NCBI GenBank assembly: GCA_019614645.1 | Contig: JABWDB010000007.1 | Span: 5,035,501-5,099,500, forward strand | Source of the DNA: Stratiolaelaps scimitus | Taxonomy: Eukaryota > Arthropoda > Arachnida > Mesostigmata > Laelapidae | Direction of reading: 5' to 3' | Length of the DNA stretch: 64,000 bases | Shown: positions 1-11,859 of the stretch, piece by piece | How positions within the stretch are numbered: position 1 is the first letter of the stretch | How the letters are laid out: each line of letters opens with the position of its first letter | Notes under the pieces: generated by a model | Databases searched by the model: none | The model's input: only the letters and a program-made list of their open reading frames with translations | What the model was told of the DNA's origin: nothing | Made by a program: the position numbers and the translations under genes

Positions 1-1099
1 GAGCTCAATCGCACACAGAGATTTCATAGGAGCCAATTGCATTATTTTTGACAGAATTTAATAATAGCTAACAAAATTCATTAGTCAGAGCTGAATCGTC
101 GTTAAACGCAGTGCTTATCTGACAACAATAATGAATATCATACACCTATATTCGAAGTCTAGCCTTCACACATTTCGACGAGCTCATCGCCACTTGCAGC
201 CGCTTATGTCCGATTAATGGATATCTGTTTCGTTCCGAGATAGTAACATGCATGTACTAGAGAGATTTTGCTTTATGGAAACACATTGATGCACGGAATA
301 ATTGCTAACGATCTGTTAAATGGTCGAAAATAATAAGTTGTTCTTGCGCTCGCCGATTTCACCCTGTTATTAACCAGCTGCTACAAAATCTCACGAGCTG
401 ATATGAAGAGTTGCCAAACAATGTTTGCGAAAACTGAGGTACTATTTAAAATCAAATAAGGTTCGCCTCGTTGAGAAATGTGTGGCACACTTTTTGGCAT
501 ACATTTTTTATAATTCACGTGGACGAGTTTAGTAGAGTCTAATCAATACCAAGCCCACTACCAAACATGTTGTTAAATTGCACGGCGGTGATAATCATGT
601 GCCTATGTGCAATCCTATTATCACTGTTTGATCTATCAAACAGTGGGATGGACTAGACTCCAATCCTGAGCTGCTCGACTTGCAAGCCTTGGTCTGAAAT
701 AATACAAAATCAGTACCTGATCAAGACCCAAGTTGACGTGGCCCAGGGCTTTAGTGGGTGAGAGTCGCACAGTACCAGACGAATACCTTAGTCGTGAAGT
801 CTGGTCTGCATAACTTTGCGTTTAAGCTCGTAGAAAAAAAGGGTATCCAGCCTAATTTTCGTACGAATATTAGGCACTTAACGTTAGAAGCCACGTGTCT
901 AGTTGAAGAAGCTATTTTGTGTAAAACTCAAACTTCCGAAGTTAAATCCTTTAACCTTCCTTTGTCTTGCAGGGCATGAGTCAACGTTCTAGCCGTGATT
1001 TCGTTCGTGCTCTATCTTCTGACGGTCAATTCCATAGAGCGTAAACCTCAATTTGATTGTGCTACCTCAAACGAAGAGATCACACCAGTCAACGGTCCA
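1..1099. other. Intergenic / possible 5' UTR of the first LOTUS-like gene
   Basis: I see no convincing gene here. A pyrimidine-rich stretch ending in CAG at 970-972 looks like a splice acceptor just upstream of the first paralogue. It is followed by an ATG at 976 that opens a 22-codon frame closing at TAA near 1042, out of frame with the main gene. This could be a short upstream ORF, or the true N-terminus if another base is missing. A short perfect hairpin (stem of 11 bp, loop of 2) lies at about 626-649. Confidence 0.4.
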
Positions 1100-3023
1100 A
1101 TGTCGCTAGCCCCAGACGCAAACGGCGACGTCATGGAGCGAAATGTTCGAGAATATATCGGCTCACTGGGAACATCATGCGCAAAAATGACTAGGATCCT
1201 GAAGCATTGCGAGATACAATTTGGAAACCATTTCTCGAAAGAGACTTTGATCTCAATGGTTGCGACTATGCCCAATGTCATCATGAGTGGGAGTAAGTCG
1301 AGAATACTAATCGACGTTGATCCGCAGTCAATAGCGACTCTAAAGATGAAAGTGAACAGTATTGGGGGTCCCTTTTCTAGGGAACAACTCGCGAGTCTCG
1401 TCCGTACACACCTTGGGATTGTGGCAGTAAAAGGGCCATTACTGAAATGCCTGGCGAAATTTCAAGTGTTCAACAAGCACAATGGTGCCCTATATCCAAA
1501 CAATATGCAGCTAAATCCTCAAAGGAACGTAGCCACCGACGCAAAGCCACACGGCGTAATTCCCAAGCAGCCTCCTCAGCAAGTGTCCGTGGGGTCAAAA
1601 TCAAACCGCGAGGTCGTTGAGCGAAATGTGATGCAGTTTCTCAACTCACTTGAGCCAAGTAACACTAAAGTCAGTGCTATCCTAAAGAAGTACAAGGCGA
1701 GATTCGAAGAAGATGTCCCATTAGAAACATTATTATCCGTAGCTGCGACAGCTCGCGACGTGATCATCACGGAAAATAAGAAAAGAATTATAGCAAACAC
1801 TGGCATCGATCTGGTATCAGTAGAAAATTTAAAAAAAGCTGTGGAAGGTATTGACGGTCCCTTCGATAGCGATCAGCTCGAGGATCTGATCCGCGTACAC
1901 ATGGGGGTCGCCATAATACAACCCTTACTGTTAAAGTGTCTGAGGCACCTACAAGTATACAGGAAACGCAAAGATCAGTTATACCCCTGCAACATGAGGC
2001 CATATTTTGGGGCAGCCACATCAGTCAACGATAAGCAACTCCAGAAGTCCACAGGTCCCTGCCATGTGGCTCCTTGTACATTAAATGCCATAGAAAGAGC
2101 AGACATGGAGAAAAATGTTAAGCTACTGTTAAACCGAAGTTCGCCAGTGAGCATGACAGTGAAATCAATCCTGAAGCTGTACAAAGCGAGATTCGGACAA
2201 GACATATCTCGAAGGGATTTGATCTCCACCGCTGCGACGATGCACAATGTGATACTGTCTACGAATGGGACGAGGATAATAGCAAACTCCGGACTCGACT
2301 GGCAATCCGTAGAGAGCTTCCAAAAAAAAGTTGAGCAGTATCGGGGGGCCCTTTTCTAAAGACGAACTCGATAGACTCATTCGTGGACACTTCACAAATT
2401 TTAAAGTAAAAACAGTATCACCAAAATATTTAAAGCACTTACAGGTGTACAAGCAGAAAAACCATATGCTGTATCCTTGCAAAACGACCCCAAACGTTAA
2501 TTATGGTACAAAAGTCGAATTTTCCAATCTAACTCTAAATACAGCAATTAGTTCGAGGGTTGAATGTTCACCCTTCAAGAAAGACTGCGCGTCTACAGAT
2601 GCAAGCGCAACGGCAGTAACAACGTGTGGTCAGAGGGTAAGCCATCTAATGGGATCAAAATCAGGAGATCATTTCCCAGTGACAAGAAGGACAGTTGCAG
2701 CTTCAAGTTATACACCCATGTTTGATTACGTTCAAGAACCGGCACAAGTCGATCGTTGTTCAACAGCTGATAAGACATTCGATGAGGGTGATGATCATAG
2801 CTTAATCGGTGATATTCTTCAAGTTATCAGCGCACATGAACGGCTCGCCTATCCGGTAGAGTTGCAGGCGCGGTTTAAGGAGATGACTGGTAACCCACTT
2901 GAGATTTCAGATCAACACAGTTTTATCATCAAATTGTTGGATTCCGCCCGTCTGACGGTTCAATGCGACGGGTATGGTGGAATGGCTTTGGTTGTTGAGA
3001 AGGAGTTAGTGGACGAATATTAA
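1100..3023 (+). CDS. Tandem-repeat protein with LOTUS-like domains, broken by a one-base frameshift
   Basis: Two overlapping frames form one gene. The first runs to a stop near 2357, the second continues to 3023. The product has three tandem units of about 160 residues, with equivalent glutamate codons at 1136, 1619 and 2108 (period 483-489 bases). Each unit has a first half (LLNS..., ILKkYkarFG, NVI..., kRIiaN) and a second half (IGGPFS, LIRxHlG, LLKcLxxLQVY, LYPcN). After an acidic/polar linker comes a C-terminal domain at 2795-3023 (RFKEMTG, LLDSARL, CDG). The pattern of helices followed by a basic strand resembles LOTUS/OST-HTH winged helices known from germline RNA regulators; this is inference. 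In the third unit, the second half is in frame only if one base near 2336-2345 (next to a G6C3 run) is ignored. Conservation on both sides suggests an assembly error or a very young lesion. Start at 1100 is the first in-frame ATG and uncertain. Confidence 0.65.
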
Positions 3024-4425
3024 TTACAACGACATAGATCAAGATGTAAAGCAGTGATTGTTGGAGTGAAATTTTCAATTATTTACTTTTGCCAAATCGG
3101 CAATAACGTTAATGAAATATAAAATCAAACAATCGGTAATGTTATAGACCTTTTGAGACACAGAAGCTCAAGTGTCCGAATAAATAAATTAATTAATAAA
3201 TAAGCAAATACGCTACGATGAAAAACGCCATTTTCAATGTTTTGTTTGAGAGCCTTGTTTTCTATATTTCACCCGTCAGGCCCGCAGTCCGTGAGTAGGC
3301 CAAATCTCATTCACATCTGCAGGGCCAGAAATATCTAAGACTGGATTGTGGGAGGGACTATTATCTCTTTCGCAACCGCCAGTGCGATTTAAGTAGAAAC
3401 GTGAACTTTCTGAACGAATGTGTTTCTAAGGTTAAGTTGCATTACCCGACAAATACACCAGAACCCAACAGAGCGGTAACTTCGCTCAAGTAGATTTTGG
3501 GACGCTGGGTATGGAAGTTCAGATACTAATTACATCGTATGTGTTCTGTTCGATAAATTCGACTTACTGTTGGCATTTTTTTGCTATACAATATAGCTTT
3601 CCCACCGAAACTGGGAACCGTAAATCACTATGTATTTATTAGATTCCTTGAAAATTTGCCCATCATCACCTGCTACGTGCCATTAGACATGCTTTAGAAA
3701 ATCTTTTTGCATCTTGCATTAGATGCTTACTTGGAAAATCTTTTTTTATATTACTATAAAATTAAAAAAAATCGCATGCTTAGGAAAATCCAAATAATTA
3801 AAATACAATGCACCGTATGTAGACTGCTGGCTTGATCTCAAAATCGTCGCCATGCAGTTTTTCTATCGCATGAGCTTTTTTGATGCAGAGCTAGTCTCAT
3901 GATATATCAACTCCTGTGGAAATTTCAAAATTCGTCAGTCAAAATTTCAGAATATCTATATCTTTAACATGTAACATAGATTGACTCACGATTCTCGCTG
4001 AAGATGTTATTAACCAGTAGGCGTTCCACGATAAAGAAAAAATATTTTCCAAAGTCTTTTTTCAAAGGCTCAATCACGAAGACTATTTCGGGACCATTAC
4101 ATGCCTTTCACGCTGTACGGACGCCCAAGGGATATCGTATGTTCAAGTGAAATTTGTAGTTAGACTATGCTGATAGGGTAGACGTTAGACACTAGTGAAA
4201 ATCACTAAAAAATACTTCGGAAGCGCTCCCTTGGTCGGGTTAAGGGATAATTACGAAGAAGTTGATTTGAAGCACCCACTCAACAATCGTTAGTCCCGCG
4301 GGGTCTCATTCACACAGCAGTTTACTCAGCTTCCGCTTCTTACACCCGCGCCAGCGGCGAGAAATAGCGCACTCTAGTAATTAAACATATTTATTGCGTG
4401 TTTTAATATATACAGTAATTAGTGA
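3024..4425. other. Intergenic stretch
   Basis: AT-rich sequence without a supported gene. It holds the poly(A) signal of the upstream gene and then nothing I recognise until a short repeat begins near 4427. Confidence 0.5.
3179..3184 (+). promoter_or_regulatory. Poly(A) signal AATAAA
   Basis: A canonical AATAAA lies 156 bases after the stop of the first LOTUS-like gene and is embedded in a run of TAAA repeats. It fits the 3' end of that transcript. Confidence 0.5.
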
Positions 4426-4426
4426 C

Positions 4427-4545
4427 GTATGGGGGGGGGCAGAGTGTCAGGGCGAGGCCTGAGGTCATGGTCGCCCCCCGGAGGGAGATGATGGCATTAC
4501 CTCTTTGCCTCACAGCAAGGGAAAAGCTCTGTAGAACGAAATACC
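4427..4545 (+). repeat. Interspersed repeat, family 3, copy 1
   Basis: This segment is similar to 46075-46262: both share the order 'tcaggcgaggcc', 'ggagggag', 'gatggcatt', 'cctcacagc-aggga' and 'gc-ctg-aga'. A third, inverted copy of the other end of the element is at about 11608-11705. The short frame at 4422-4721 runs through the repeat and is not taken as a gene. Confidence 0.6.
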
Positions 4546-6675
4546 CCGCACACTATAGTTCAGTAGTCATTGTCCTTTTCGCCGGCAGTCTTTCGTTTGC
4601 GGCTGAAAGGCTCCCAGTCCTTCTCCCATCGGACGACCTTGCTCGGAACTTGCCCGATTCTCTCTGGGATCTGCGATATGCTACATATCCTACCACCAAT
4701 GAATGCGTGCTACTAAAATAGCTCAAACATGCATGGTGGGGTACAAATCACATCCGATCTCGCCGAAAGGCTGTCACCCCAGAGATGTCGAGCCATAAAC
4801 AGAACGATAAATGTCAACGAACTCTAGGAAGTAGCAATCGCGATCTTCCAATAGATGGCCGAAGCCCCCTGAGGTATAGATACATTGTGCGTGATTGTAT
4901 CATAGTCGGTTTGAACAAGTACGCGGGGCCACCATCGAGGCTATAGTGAAACTTCGAACGCTCGAGGGCGGATCGCGTTCCAGTTCACGCAATGGAACGG
5001 GGCAAAGTCCAACTAGACATTTGTCTTTTCATCGTCATTGAACCAATCTCGGAAATGCATGGGACATCATTAGAAATTTATCAAAAATAGGTTAAATCCA
5101 CCTTTGAATTGTGACACGTGATGTAAAACTCTGCATATCCCTCAGTGAACGGAACTGTGGGTTAATACAGGGCAAGGCCAGCTGTAAATGCAGCAAAACG
5201 ATCTATATCCGCATTATCAGCGTTCATATGCAGAACAACTCCTGAGAGTTACCAGACTTATGAATCCGTAATAATTTTCCGAAATTTTTTTCACGTCCAT
5301 GGTACAACTGCTTTCGATATTGCTTTATAAGGCGGACCCTCACGAACACCTAAACCGATACAATCGTCTGCATAACTTGCAAGACAACGCATTGTCACGA
5401 TAGTCCACTCCAGAAATTTGCAAAGCAGACAAATCGCTTCCTCGCGTTAACATAATTTAGACTGTAGACTCTGTCACGAAGAAGGGCGATTAGAGCTTAT
5501 GTCCTCTTAGCAATAGAACATAGTGTTTGTAAAATATTGGCGATTTATGGAGCCTAGATCGTATATTAAAAACTATGCTAGCCGTTTATCTCAAGGGACA
5601 TGCAGACCTAACTAGGGGTTGGCCCTCTATATTTTGCAATGTAATTCAAAGGGATAAAAGGGAAGATAAAACACAGTACGCAGGGTGAAGTGGCCACCCT
5701 GGAGGTCAAACTTGGACTGACTTTTTATTCCTTACGACACAATGACAATTCTTCATTCTTGTCTGCATTATTGTACGCCCCCTGGGGGCAATTATCTAAA
5801 ATACACAAAAGGCAGCGGAGCACTGTTTAACATGGTAAAAATATAGACTAGACATGTTAGTCACAGTATTGTGCCTTAATATTTTGTCTCATAAGAATAT
5901 TATCAATATAAATATATCGCCCGCTCAATTACCATTGTAACACTATCCGCCTTAAGATTATGTAACAATCTCTAGAGCTCTCTTGTACTCTCTGTTGCGA
6001 CACGTAAACAAGGGTGGCCCCCAGTGCGGGGGCGGGTAGACATTCGATGCGCGCCACTTGTGTGGCCGCGCGAAGCCACGAGGGCCAGAAAGACAGAGGC
6101 CGGCTTTAATGTGTGTGTGTTAAGTGTCGCGTGTTTTGTGTTACAAGTATGTCCTGGGCTTGTCTTAAGGTGAGAACTTATAAAGGTAAGAATACACGTT
6201 GGGTCATAGGACCCTGTCCTGATTAGTTCATTATTACAAGCTACGATCATAGTATAACAAAATATATCATAATATATTTCACAGTGTTTACACCTAACAC
6301 AGGAGTCTGTGGCCGTCAATGAGTAAGTCTCCCACTACAGAATTTGACCGCTCAACTGCTGATAGATCTATGTTTGAGGTTATCGTCAGCCCGAAAAATG
6401 TACGCCTTGTATATGTATCCGTCTCGGTCAGACGACAAATGAACAAGTGAGAGGCATTTCCACCAAAGTATCATAGGACAAATACAAGATGGTGACAATA
6501 ATGATCCCATTAATGACAATAATGATCCCACGACTCGATTTTTTGCCGCTTGGCGTATCTGTAGAATCGGTTAAATGCAGTGGGGTGTGAGAACACACAA
6601 ATCTAGCCTCTCTTAAACGACTATAAACGTACTGTATAATATAATATACAATACTAAAATAACCTTGAATGTAAT
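4546..6675. other. Intergenic stretch
   Basis: No supported gene or repeat. The longest frame (5972-6319, minus, 115 codons) shows no recognisable domain and has low-complexity threonine/histidine content, so I leave it out. Confidence 0.4.
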
Positions 6676-7254
6676 TAAGTATGACTTGACATTCTGCTAA
6701 GTCCTATTGCGAGCGCCAGACAGTAATAAAGCACCGGGGAGATTATAGACGCGATGATCCCTGGGGTGGATGATCGTATAGCCATTCTATGCAGTTGGCG
6801 ATTATGGGAAGTGGGTGCTGACACTACCTGGCTCTTAAGACAGTACCTACGAAGCAACACACGGAGGGGGTAGAGGGGCGACCGTTACATCGGTGACCCT
6901 TGCGAGATCTGTTTATTTTGCGGCCGTGACAACATCTCAAGATGGCCGGTCACGAGCCCGCGGGCGGTGCAACGCCCGTGAGACGCGTATATTGAATAGA
7001 ATAAGATTCGACTTCATTATTATTGCTTTACAAACCATTGTGGGGTATTATTGATGTAAAAATAAGAAATTCTCCACACTATATGATAAAAGCCTTCGAT
7101 CTCCTTAGCAACACGGCTACATGACGACAAATAATATATATATATATATATATATAAAGAGAGAGAGAGAGAGAGAGAGAGAGAAGAAAGCGGACGTTGA
7201 AATGATTGTCTGGTGCTCACAATGGGACTTAGCAGAATGTCAAGTCATCACTTA
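6676..7254. repeat. Segment flanked by ~42-bp inverted repeats, possible MITE or foldback element
   Basis: The sequence 6676-6717 is the reverse complement of 7212-7254, with about 39 of 43 positions matching; the identical core is GACTTAGCAGAATGTCAAGTCA. The 494 bases between them contain no transposase, and include a GC-rich block and a (TA)n-(GA)n microsatellite at 7132-7185. This layout fits a non-autonomous DNA transposon with terminal inverted repeats, or two inverted copies of an older repeat. No clear target-site duplication is visible. Confidence 0.45.
7132..7185. repeat. (TA)n-(GA)n microsatellite
   Basis: About 25 bases of TA repeat pass directly into about 28 bases of GA repeat. 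The minus-strand frame through it codes only for Ser-Leu and Tyr-Ile repeats. Confidence 0.9.
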
Positions 7255-9539
7255 TTGACAAAACAAGGTAATCTACTGGCTAAAAGACGAAGATATTCGA
7301 TCTGTGAAGGTCAGCTCGACGGCCTGCTGTTTCGACAACGTTTCCAAATAAACAACACAGATGTATACGATACAGCAAAACTGAAGACGCCGCAAAACCT
7401 AAATGTGTTTAATATTCTCGGTAAACAGAGAAAGTCTGTTTATTTATAATTGCGGTTAATGCATAGACTGAATATAATTTGTGTGGGCGTTGCCCCTTTT
7501 ATACTGTTACTTTTATGATAATCAAAACATTGATGTAAATAATGCCGTTTCCAGAAATCGGTAGCATTTGAAATAATCCATGAGACGACACTTTTTTCGC
7601 TATTATTTTTACGAGAACTTAAGCGTTCGTGATAAGACCGCAGTTCCGTTAATAAACCAAACCTTGCATTGTATATTGTTCTTAGCGAAGAAGTTTACTC
7701 TGATGTATGCGAACGGGCAAGTCAGCACATCCTCCCTTTTTTCCATTGATACTTTGTTGCTTCTCATTGGAATAAAAGCCAGTTGGAGAGATCACTACTT
7801 CGGTCAACGCATGATCGACTCTCTGTTCTAGGTTCGTCGTAAGCCGATCACAAGGCCACTGACCTTCGTTGAAATAATCCACCATAATGTCAGCGATTTA
7901 CGACTACTAACCTAAATCCTTCATATTATAGAAGCTGCCTTGGACGTCTACTGGTTAAATGTGCCCATTTCGCTAAGGTCGCTACTCGCGGATCTGACAC
8001 ACACGCGCACCGACGTGGGACGATTCATTGGAACGTTACACCTTTAGCAATGCCACATTGCTTAGGGGTGAGTTCGGTGAGCTACTTATGTTTGTGATTT
8101 ACTTTCAATCGCATCGTAGTGATCGATGAAAGTCGTACCCTGTGGCTGTAGCCCATCAGTTTGTATTTTTTTGCCTTGGAATCGACACCGACAAGAAAAA
8201 ATAGTTATTGCATATCGGAGAAGGGCGCATATTCGTATACCCACCCACTGTAATGTTTGACTTGACTCTACTTTTTTTTTAGAAAAAGGTATAGATTATA
8301 TCTATTCTAACATACAATAATTAGGAATTATTTCTCTCCGGAGTTTCATGGCATTCGATCTTGATAATGTAAGCGGTGGTCCACTCAGTTTTGTTTGATA
8401 GGAAGCAATCCGTGGCAGCAACGTGGACGCTAAATGTTGGCTAAATATTCAGACTAAAAACATTTACTGACAGACAGTTCGAGTGTAGTATAGACGCAAA
8501 TCTCATTTGATCCGTCCCGCCGACCAAATAACGATAGCATCGATAAGGAACGCGACGACGTCGTCTCTCCCGTGTACGTTATTACGTCCTACGTTGCTGA
8601 ATCACGTGTCGTTACGTGACGTCGGAAATTGCATTCAAATTAATATGTAGCTCTAGTGGGGACTTTGTTTGTGCAACACTTTTCTCTCGAATGCTGTTCT
8701 ACGATGTGTAGCATCCAATTACTATTCTGTGATTATAAGTAATTGACTGTCAGTGCCTTCGTTGTTTGCTTCGAACAAAGGTATTATCGTTCGCCTGTAC
8801 CACATTAACATGTATGGTGTGCTCTGGTGGTCTGGCGGATTGAATGATTTACTCGAATGTGCATCCCTTTACTCTCGCTGTGGACAGTGGATGACGAACA
8901 GCTAATCGTATGATCACTGAGTGGGCGATGGATCGTTGGTGTCTCGGCGGAGAATACTGTGTGAATGTGTAATTAGGTCATTCGTGAATAGTGAGTACAA
9001 CAATATGTTGTGCTTTATTGTCCATAAAAATGAGATGCGGAGGCATAAACACTTGAGATATTAAGACGACCGCGAAATTTCTTTATTTTACAGTGCCTCC
9101 TTCCTACGAGCGCTTTGCTCTGCGGTAATTCGTCATTTATAGCTGGTATTAGATATGCGTTCGGGTGTGGCGAAGAAGGCATAGCTCAATGAAATCTACC
9201 TATCCTTATACAACATCGAACTATAAATCTGACATAAAGTAGATCTCCAAACAGGCGGCACTTATCTTTTCTCCAGATCAAGCCGATCAGTCAAGGGTGC
9301 TTACTCCGTACAGCTGGAAGGGGTACAGCTTCAGGGTAGCTACAGTAAATTCAACTCTACTAAGACGCTTACTAAACTGTTTCCAGGTAGTCAAGCGGTA
9401 CAGTGGTATGACATACCCTTCTATATGAGCCACATATTGAAAGCAACATGAGACGCAAACCAGCAGCTCACTCCAAGGTTTTCCCAAACCCTGCCACCCG
9501 ATTCAAAAGCTACTTTAATAACGCCAACTCCAACCCAGG
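7255..9539. other. Intergenic stretch
   Basis: No supported gene. Frames of up to 89 codons exist but none shows a domain, splice context or similarity to neighbours. I see no mobile element boundaries. Confidence 0.4.
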
Positions 9540-9910
9540 ACGACATAGACCTAAATGTTAAACGAATGTTAAACCCAGATAAATTGGTATGCTGTACTAT
9601 AAGAAAAATCCTTAGAAAGGACATGAAGGAATTCGGACACGATATTTCAAGGAAACCTTTTATTTCCACAGCCGCGAAAATACCCTTCACTCTTCAGGCT
9701 AAGAGGACAATTGCAAATATTGAACTAGATATACCATTGGCAGAGAATATAGAGAAGAACAGGTGAACAATAGTGGTGACCCGTTTTCTGACGGTGAATC
9801 CAAGCACTCCGTACAAGTTCAAGTGAGCCAAAAGCTACTAAGAAAACTGAAGCATCCAGAGGTATTCTGTTTTTTTTTATTTACGAGGAAAAACGGAATA
9901 TCTACCCTGC
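9540..9910 (+). pseudogene. Decayed repeat unit of the LOTUS-like family
   Basis: The plus-strand frame to 9766 reads as a first half-unit (DLNVKRMLNPD..., FGHDIS, FISTAAK, RTIAN). After a stop and frame change, 9763-9910 reads as the matching second half-unit (NNSGDPFSDGE, LLRKLKHPEVF, RKNG). It matches the units of the gene at 1100-3023 in order, but frames are broken and key stretches are eroded. It lies about 100 bases upstream of the intact paralogue at 10007 and may be a lost N-terminal unit of that gene. Confidence 0.6.
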
Positions 9911-10006
9911 TTTCCCCACGCCTCCCAAGTGAGAGGGAGCCCCCTGGAAAACCGCCGCGAACCAGAGGTATACAAGCAGTGCAACAGCGTGTTGTAGATC
10001 GTCAAT

Positions 10007-11167
10007 ATGAAGCCTCGCGACAGTAAAATACAAAGTAGCTCGGCTTGCGATCTTGTCCAGGAGCAAAAGCCAGCAGCTGGTTCAAGGCACGCATCTCGTC
10101 GACGTCGACGGTCGCATCCAAAGTCGTCCGAAGGCAATCGTCAATTGGCAACACCCCCAGCGCCGAACGACGTCCCGTTGGCTCATCTCACCGAACATAA
10201 CTGCAAAAAGCTTTTAAACAGCTTAGTGCCGGGTATCTATATTTTGAGTTACCTTCGAAATGAATACAAACTGATATTCCAGCAAGATATTTCAGACAAT
10301 GCTTTTACCTTTCTTACAAGGCATATGCCGAACGTCGTTTATAGTAGGAATGCCAGCAAGAAATGTGCCCTAGTGAATACAGAAATCACTACGCAGCTGA
10401 TAGATGACCTCGAGCGAAAGTTGAAAAGTGTCGATAAGCCTATTTTGAAGGATGAGCTTGACCACTTCATCCAACACTCACTCGGTAAAAAATCCCTGGA
10501 CCCGAACCTGCTGAAATACTTGGAGTATTTGGAAGTAATTAAAATCCATAACCTCGGGACACATTCGCCTTGGGTGTCATTGTTCAACACATCGGGTACT
10601 GCGAACAGCCACTGTGAGCGTTCCCCAAAGAAACATCTGGCAACTGGAATCGCAACTGCGAAGGATAATTTGCCAGTGAAAGTTGCAACTGGGGCAGCCT
10701 CAAGTTGTAAGGCACAATCGGCCTCCGTAGCAAAGCCATCACAGTTTGAGAGTTGCTCTTCCCACTCGAGCAACACCGTTGCCACGAAACAGCCGTTGTC
10801 TTCAGCTAGGGATCGGTACACAAAAGATCCACCAACGACTCTTGTTGACGTTCCGGAGATTCAAGCTTACACGGAGAGCACGCCAGAGGTCCCCGACGAA
10901 GAGCCCACAGACGAGGGCGACCATGATTTGGCCTTCGATGTTCTTAGCGTTCTCAACATACATGGACGACTTAGCTACCCGTTGGAGTTACAGGAGCGCT
11001 TTAAGGAAATGACTGGATACACGCTCGAGATTCCGGACAGAGATCGCTTTGTTATCACTCTATTGGACACTGTCTGTCTGAGGTTAGAATGCGACGGCAA
11101 GGGCGGGGTATTTTTAGTGGCTCAGAAGGAGGCAGTCGACTTAGATCAGGAACTCCACTCATGTTGA
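10007..11167 (+). CDS. LOTUS-like family protein, single unit plus C-terminal domain (386 aa)
   Basis: An uninterrupted 386-codon frame. The N-terminus holds a basic cluster (RRRRRSHPK at residues ~31-39), which could be a nuclear localisation signal. Residues ~65-190 match one full repeat unit of the gene at 1100-3023 (LLNSL, YLRNEYKLIFQQDIS, MPNVVYS, LLKYLEYLEV). A polar, Ser/Thr-rich linker follows, with an acidic stretch (EVPDEEPTDEGDHD). The C-terminal ~75 residues (YPLELQERFKEMTG, LLDTVCLRLECDGKGGVFLV) match the C-terminal domain of both paralogues and resemble a LOTUS/OST-HTH domain by eye. The start at 10007 is the first in-frame ATG after the decayed unit. Function is not known; a role in RNA or germline regulation would be inferred only from the domain resemblance. 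Confidence 0.75.
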   Translation: MKPRDSKIQSSSACDLVQEQKPAAGSRHASRRRRRSHPKSSEGNRQLATPPAPNDVPLAHLTEHNCKKLLNSLVPGIYILSYLRNEYKLIFQQDISDNAFTFLTRHMPNVVYSRNASKKCALVNTEITTQLIDDLERKLKSVDKPILKDELDHFIQHSLGKKSLDPNLLKYLEYLEVIKIHNLGTHSPWVSLFNTSGTANSHCERSPKKHLATGIATAKDNLPVKVATGAASSCKAQSASVAKPSQFESCSSHSSNTVATKQPLSSARDRYTKDPPTTLVDVPEIQAYTESTPEVPDEEPTDEGDHDLAFDVLSVLNIHGRLSYPLELQERFKEMTGYTLEIPDRDRFVITLLDTVCLRLECDGKGGVFLVAQKEAVDLDQELHSC

Positions 11168-11321
11168 CATGAAACAATGACGGAGCTCTTGAACGCGTGA
11201 AGTCGTCAATCATTTGCCTCTTGTATCTGATTGTGTACACAAAATTGCCATGTAAATCATACCCATGGTACACATACAAAATGATTGCGAAAATATAATG
11301 TGACGATGCACAATATCATGT

Positions 11322-11327
11322 AATAAA
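11322..11327 (+). promoter_or_regulatory. Poly(A) signal AATAAA
   Basis: AATAAA lies 155 bases after the stop of the gene at 10007-11167, nearly the same distance as in the first paralogue (156 bases). Confidence 0.5.
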
Positions 11328-11607
11328 GGTCAGGCCATGAATATGCGCTTACATATATTGCTGTGTACACATAGGTATATATAGTAAAAGTAAGCCTTCG
11401 AAGTATCTTTGCTTGCTTGTGATATCTTGTGCTGTTGCAATCGTGTCATTGCTATGATCTTATGTAGACAGAGATAATAGATCAATCGCCAACAGTGCAT
11501 TGATGTCTATAGAGAACAGGGTTCCAGTTGAGCTATAGTATAGTAATTCTACTAAATGCTGAAGCAGAGTCTCGCTGGATGATCCTATTTGGCATCTCAA
11601 TGTATAC

Positions 11608-11705
11608 GAAATGTTACATATTGTCACTGTTAACTTCCTTGAAGGGCCTATCACAGGCTGACCCGAGCCACCGGGGACAAGCGCGCAGGATCGTTCCTTT
11701 CCACA
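11608..11705 (-). repeat. Interspersed repeat, family 3, copy 2 (inverted, partial)
   Basis: Read on the minus strand this segment matches about 46160-46262 (GGAACGATCCTGCGCGCTTG..., GGTGGC, CAGCCTGTG, CCCTTC-AGGGA-GTT). It ends abruptly at a SINE tail on the opposite strand, so the two repeats are joined head to head. Confidence 0.6.
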
Positions 11706-11753
11706 GGTTCGAGCCCCGCTGTGTGACATATAAGAGAGCTTAAGCATTGTTTT
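11701..11753 (+). repeat. SINE family 1, internal fragment
   Basis: It contains the B-box-like CAGGTTCGAGCCCC and the family body (GTGACATATAAGAGAGCTTAAGCATTGT) seen in full copies at 17955 and 18923. The tRNA-like head and the TTTACC tail are missing. Confidence 0.7.
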
Positions 11754-11859
11754 TCCAGTACGTGAGCCACATGGACAACCTGAACTCAGCCCGCCTCGCA
11801 CCAGCTGTCGTGGCTGACACACGTACATAAGACAGCGAGTGTTTGTCCTCTCGCGGTAA

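Noticed and set aside
758..979. 73-codon plus-strand frame upstream of the first LOTUS-like gene
   Set aside because: It shows no similarity to the paralogues and ends at a likely splice acceptor, so it is probably intron or 5' flank.
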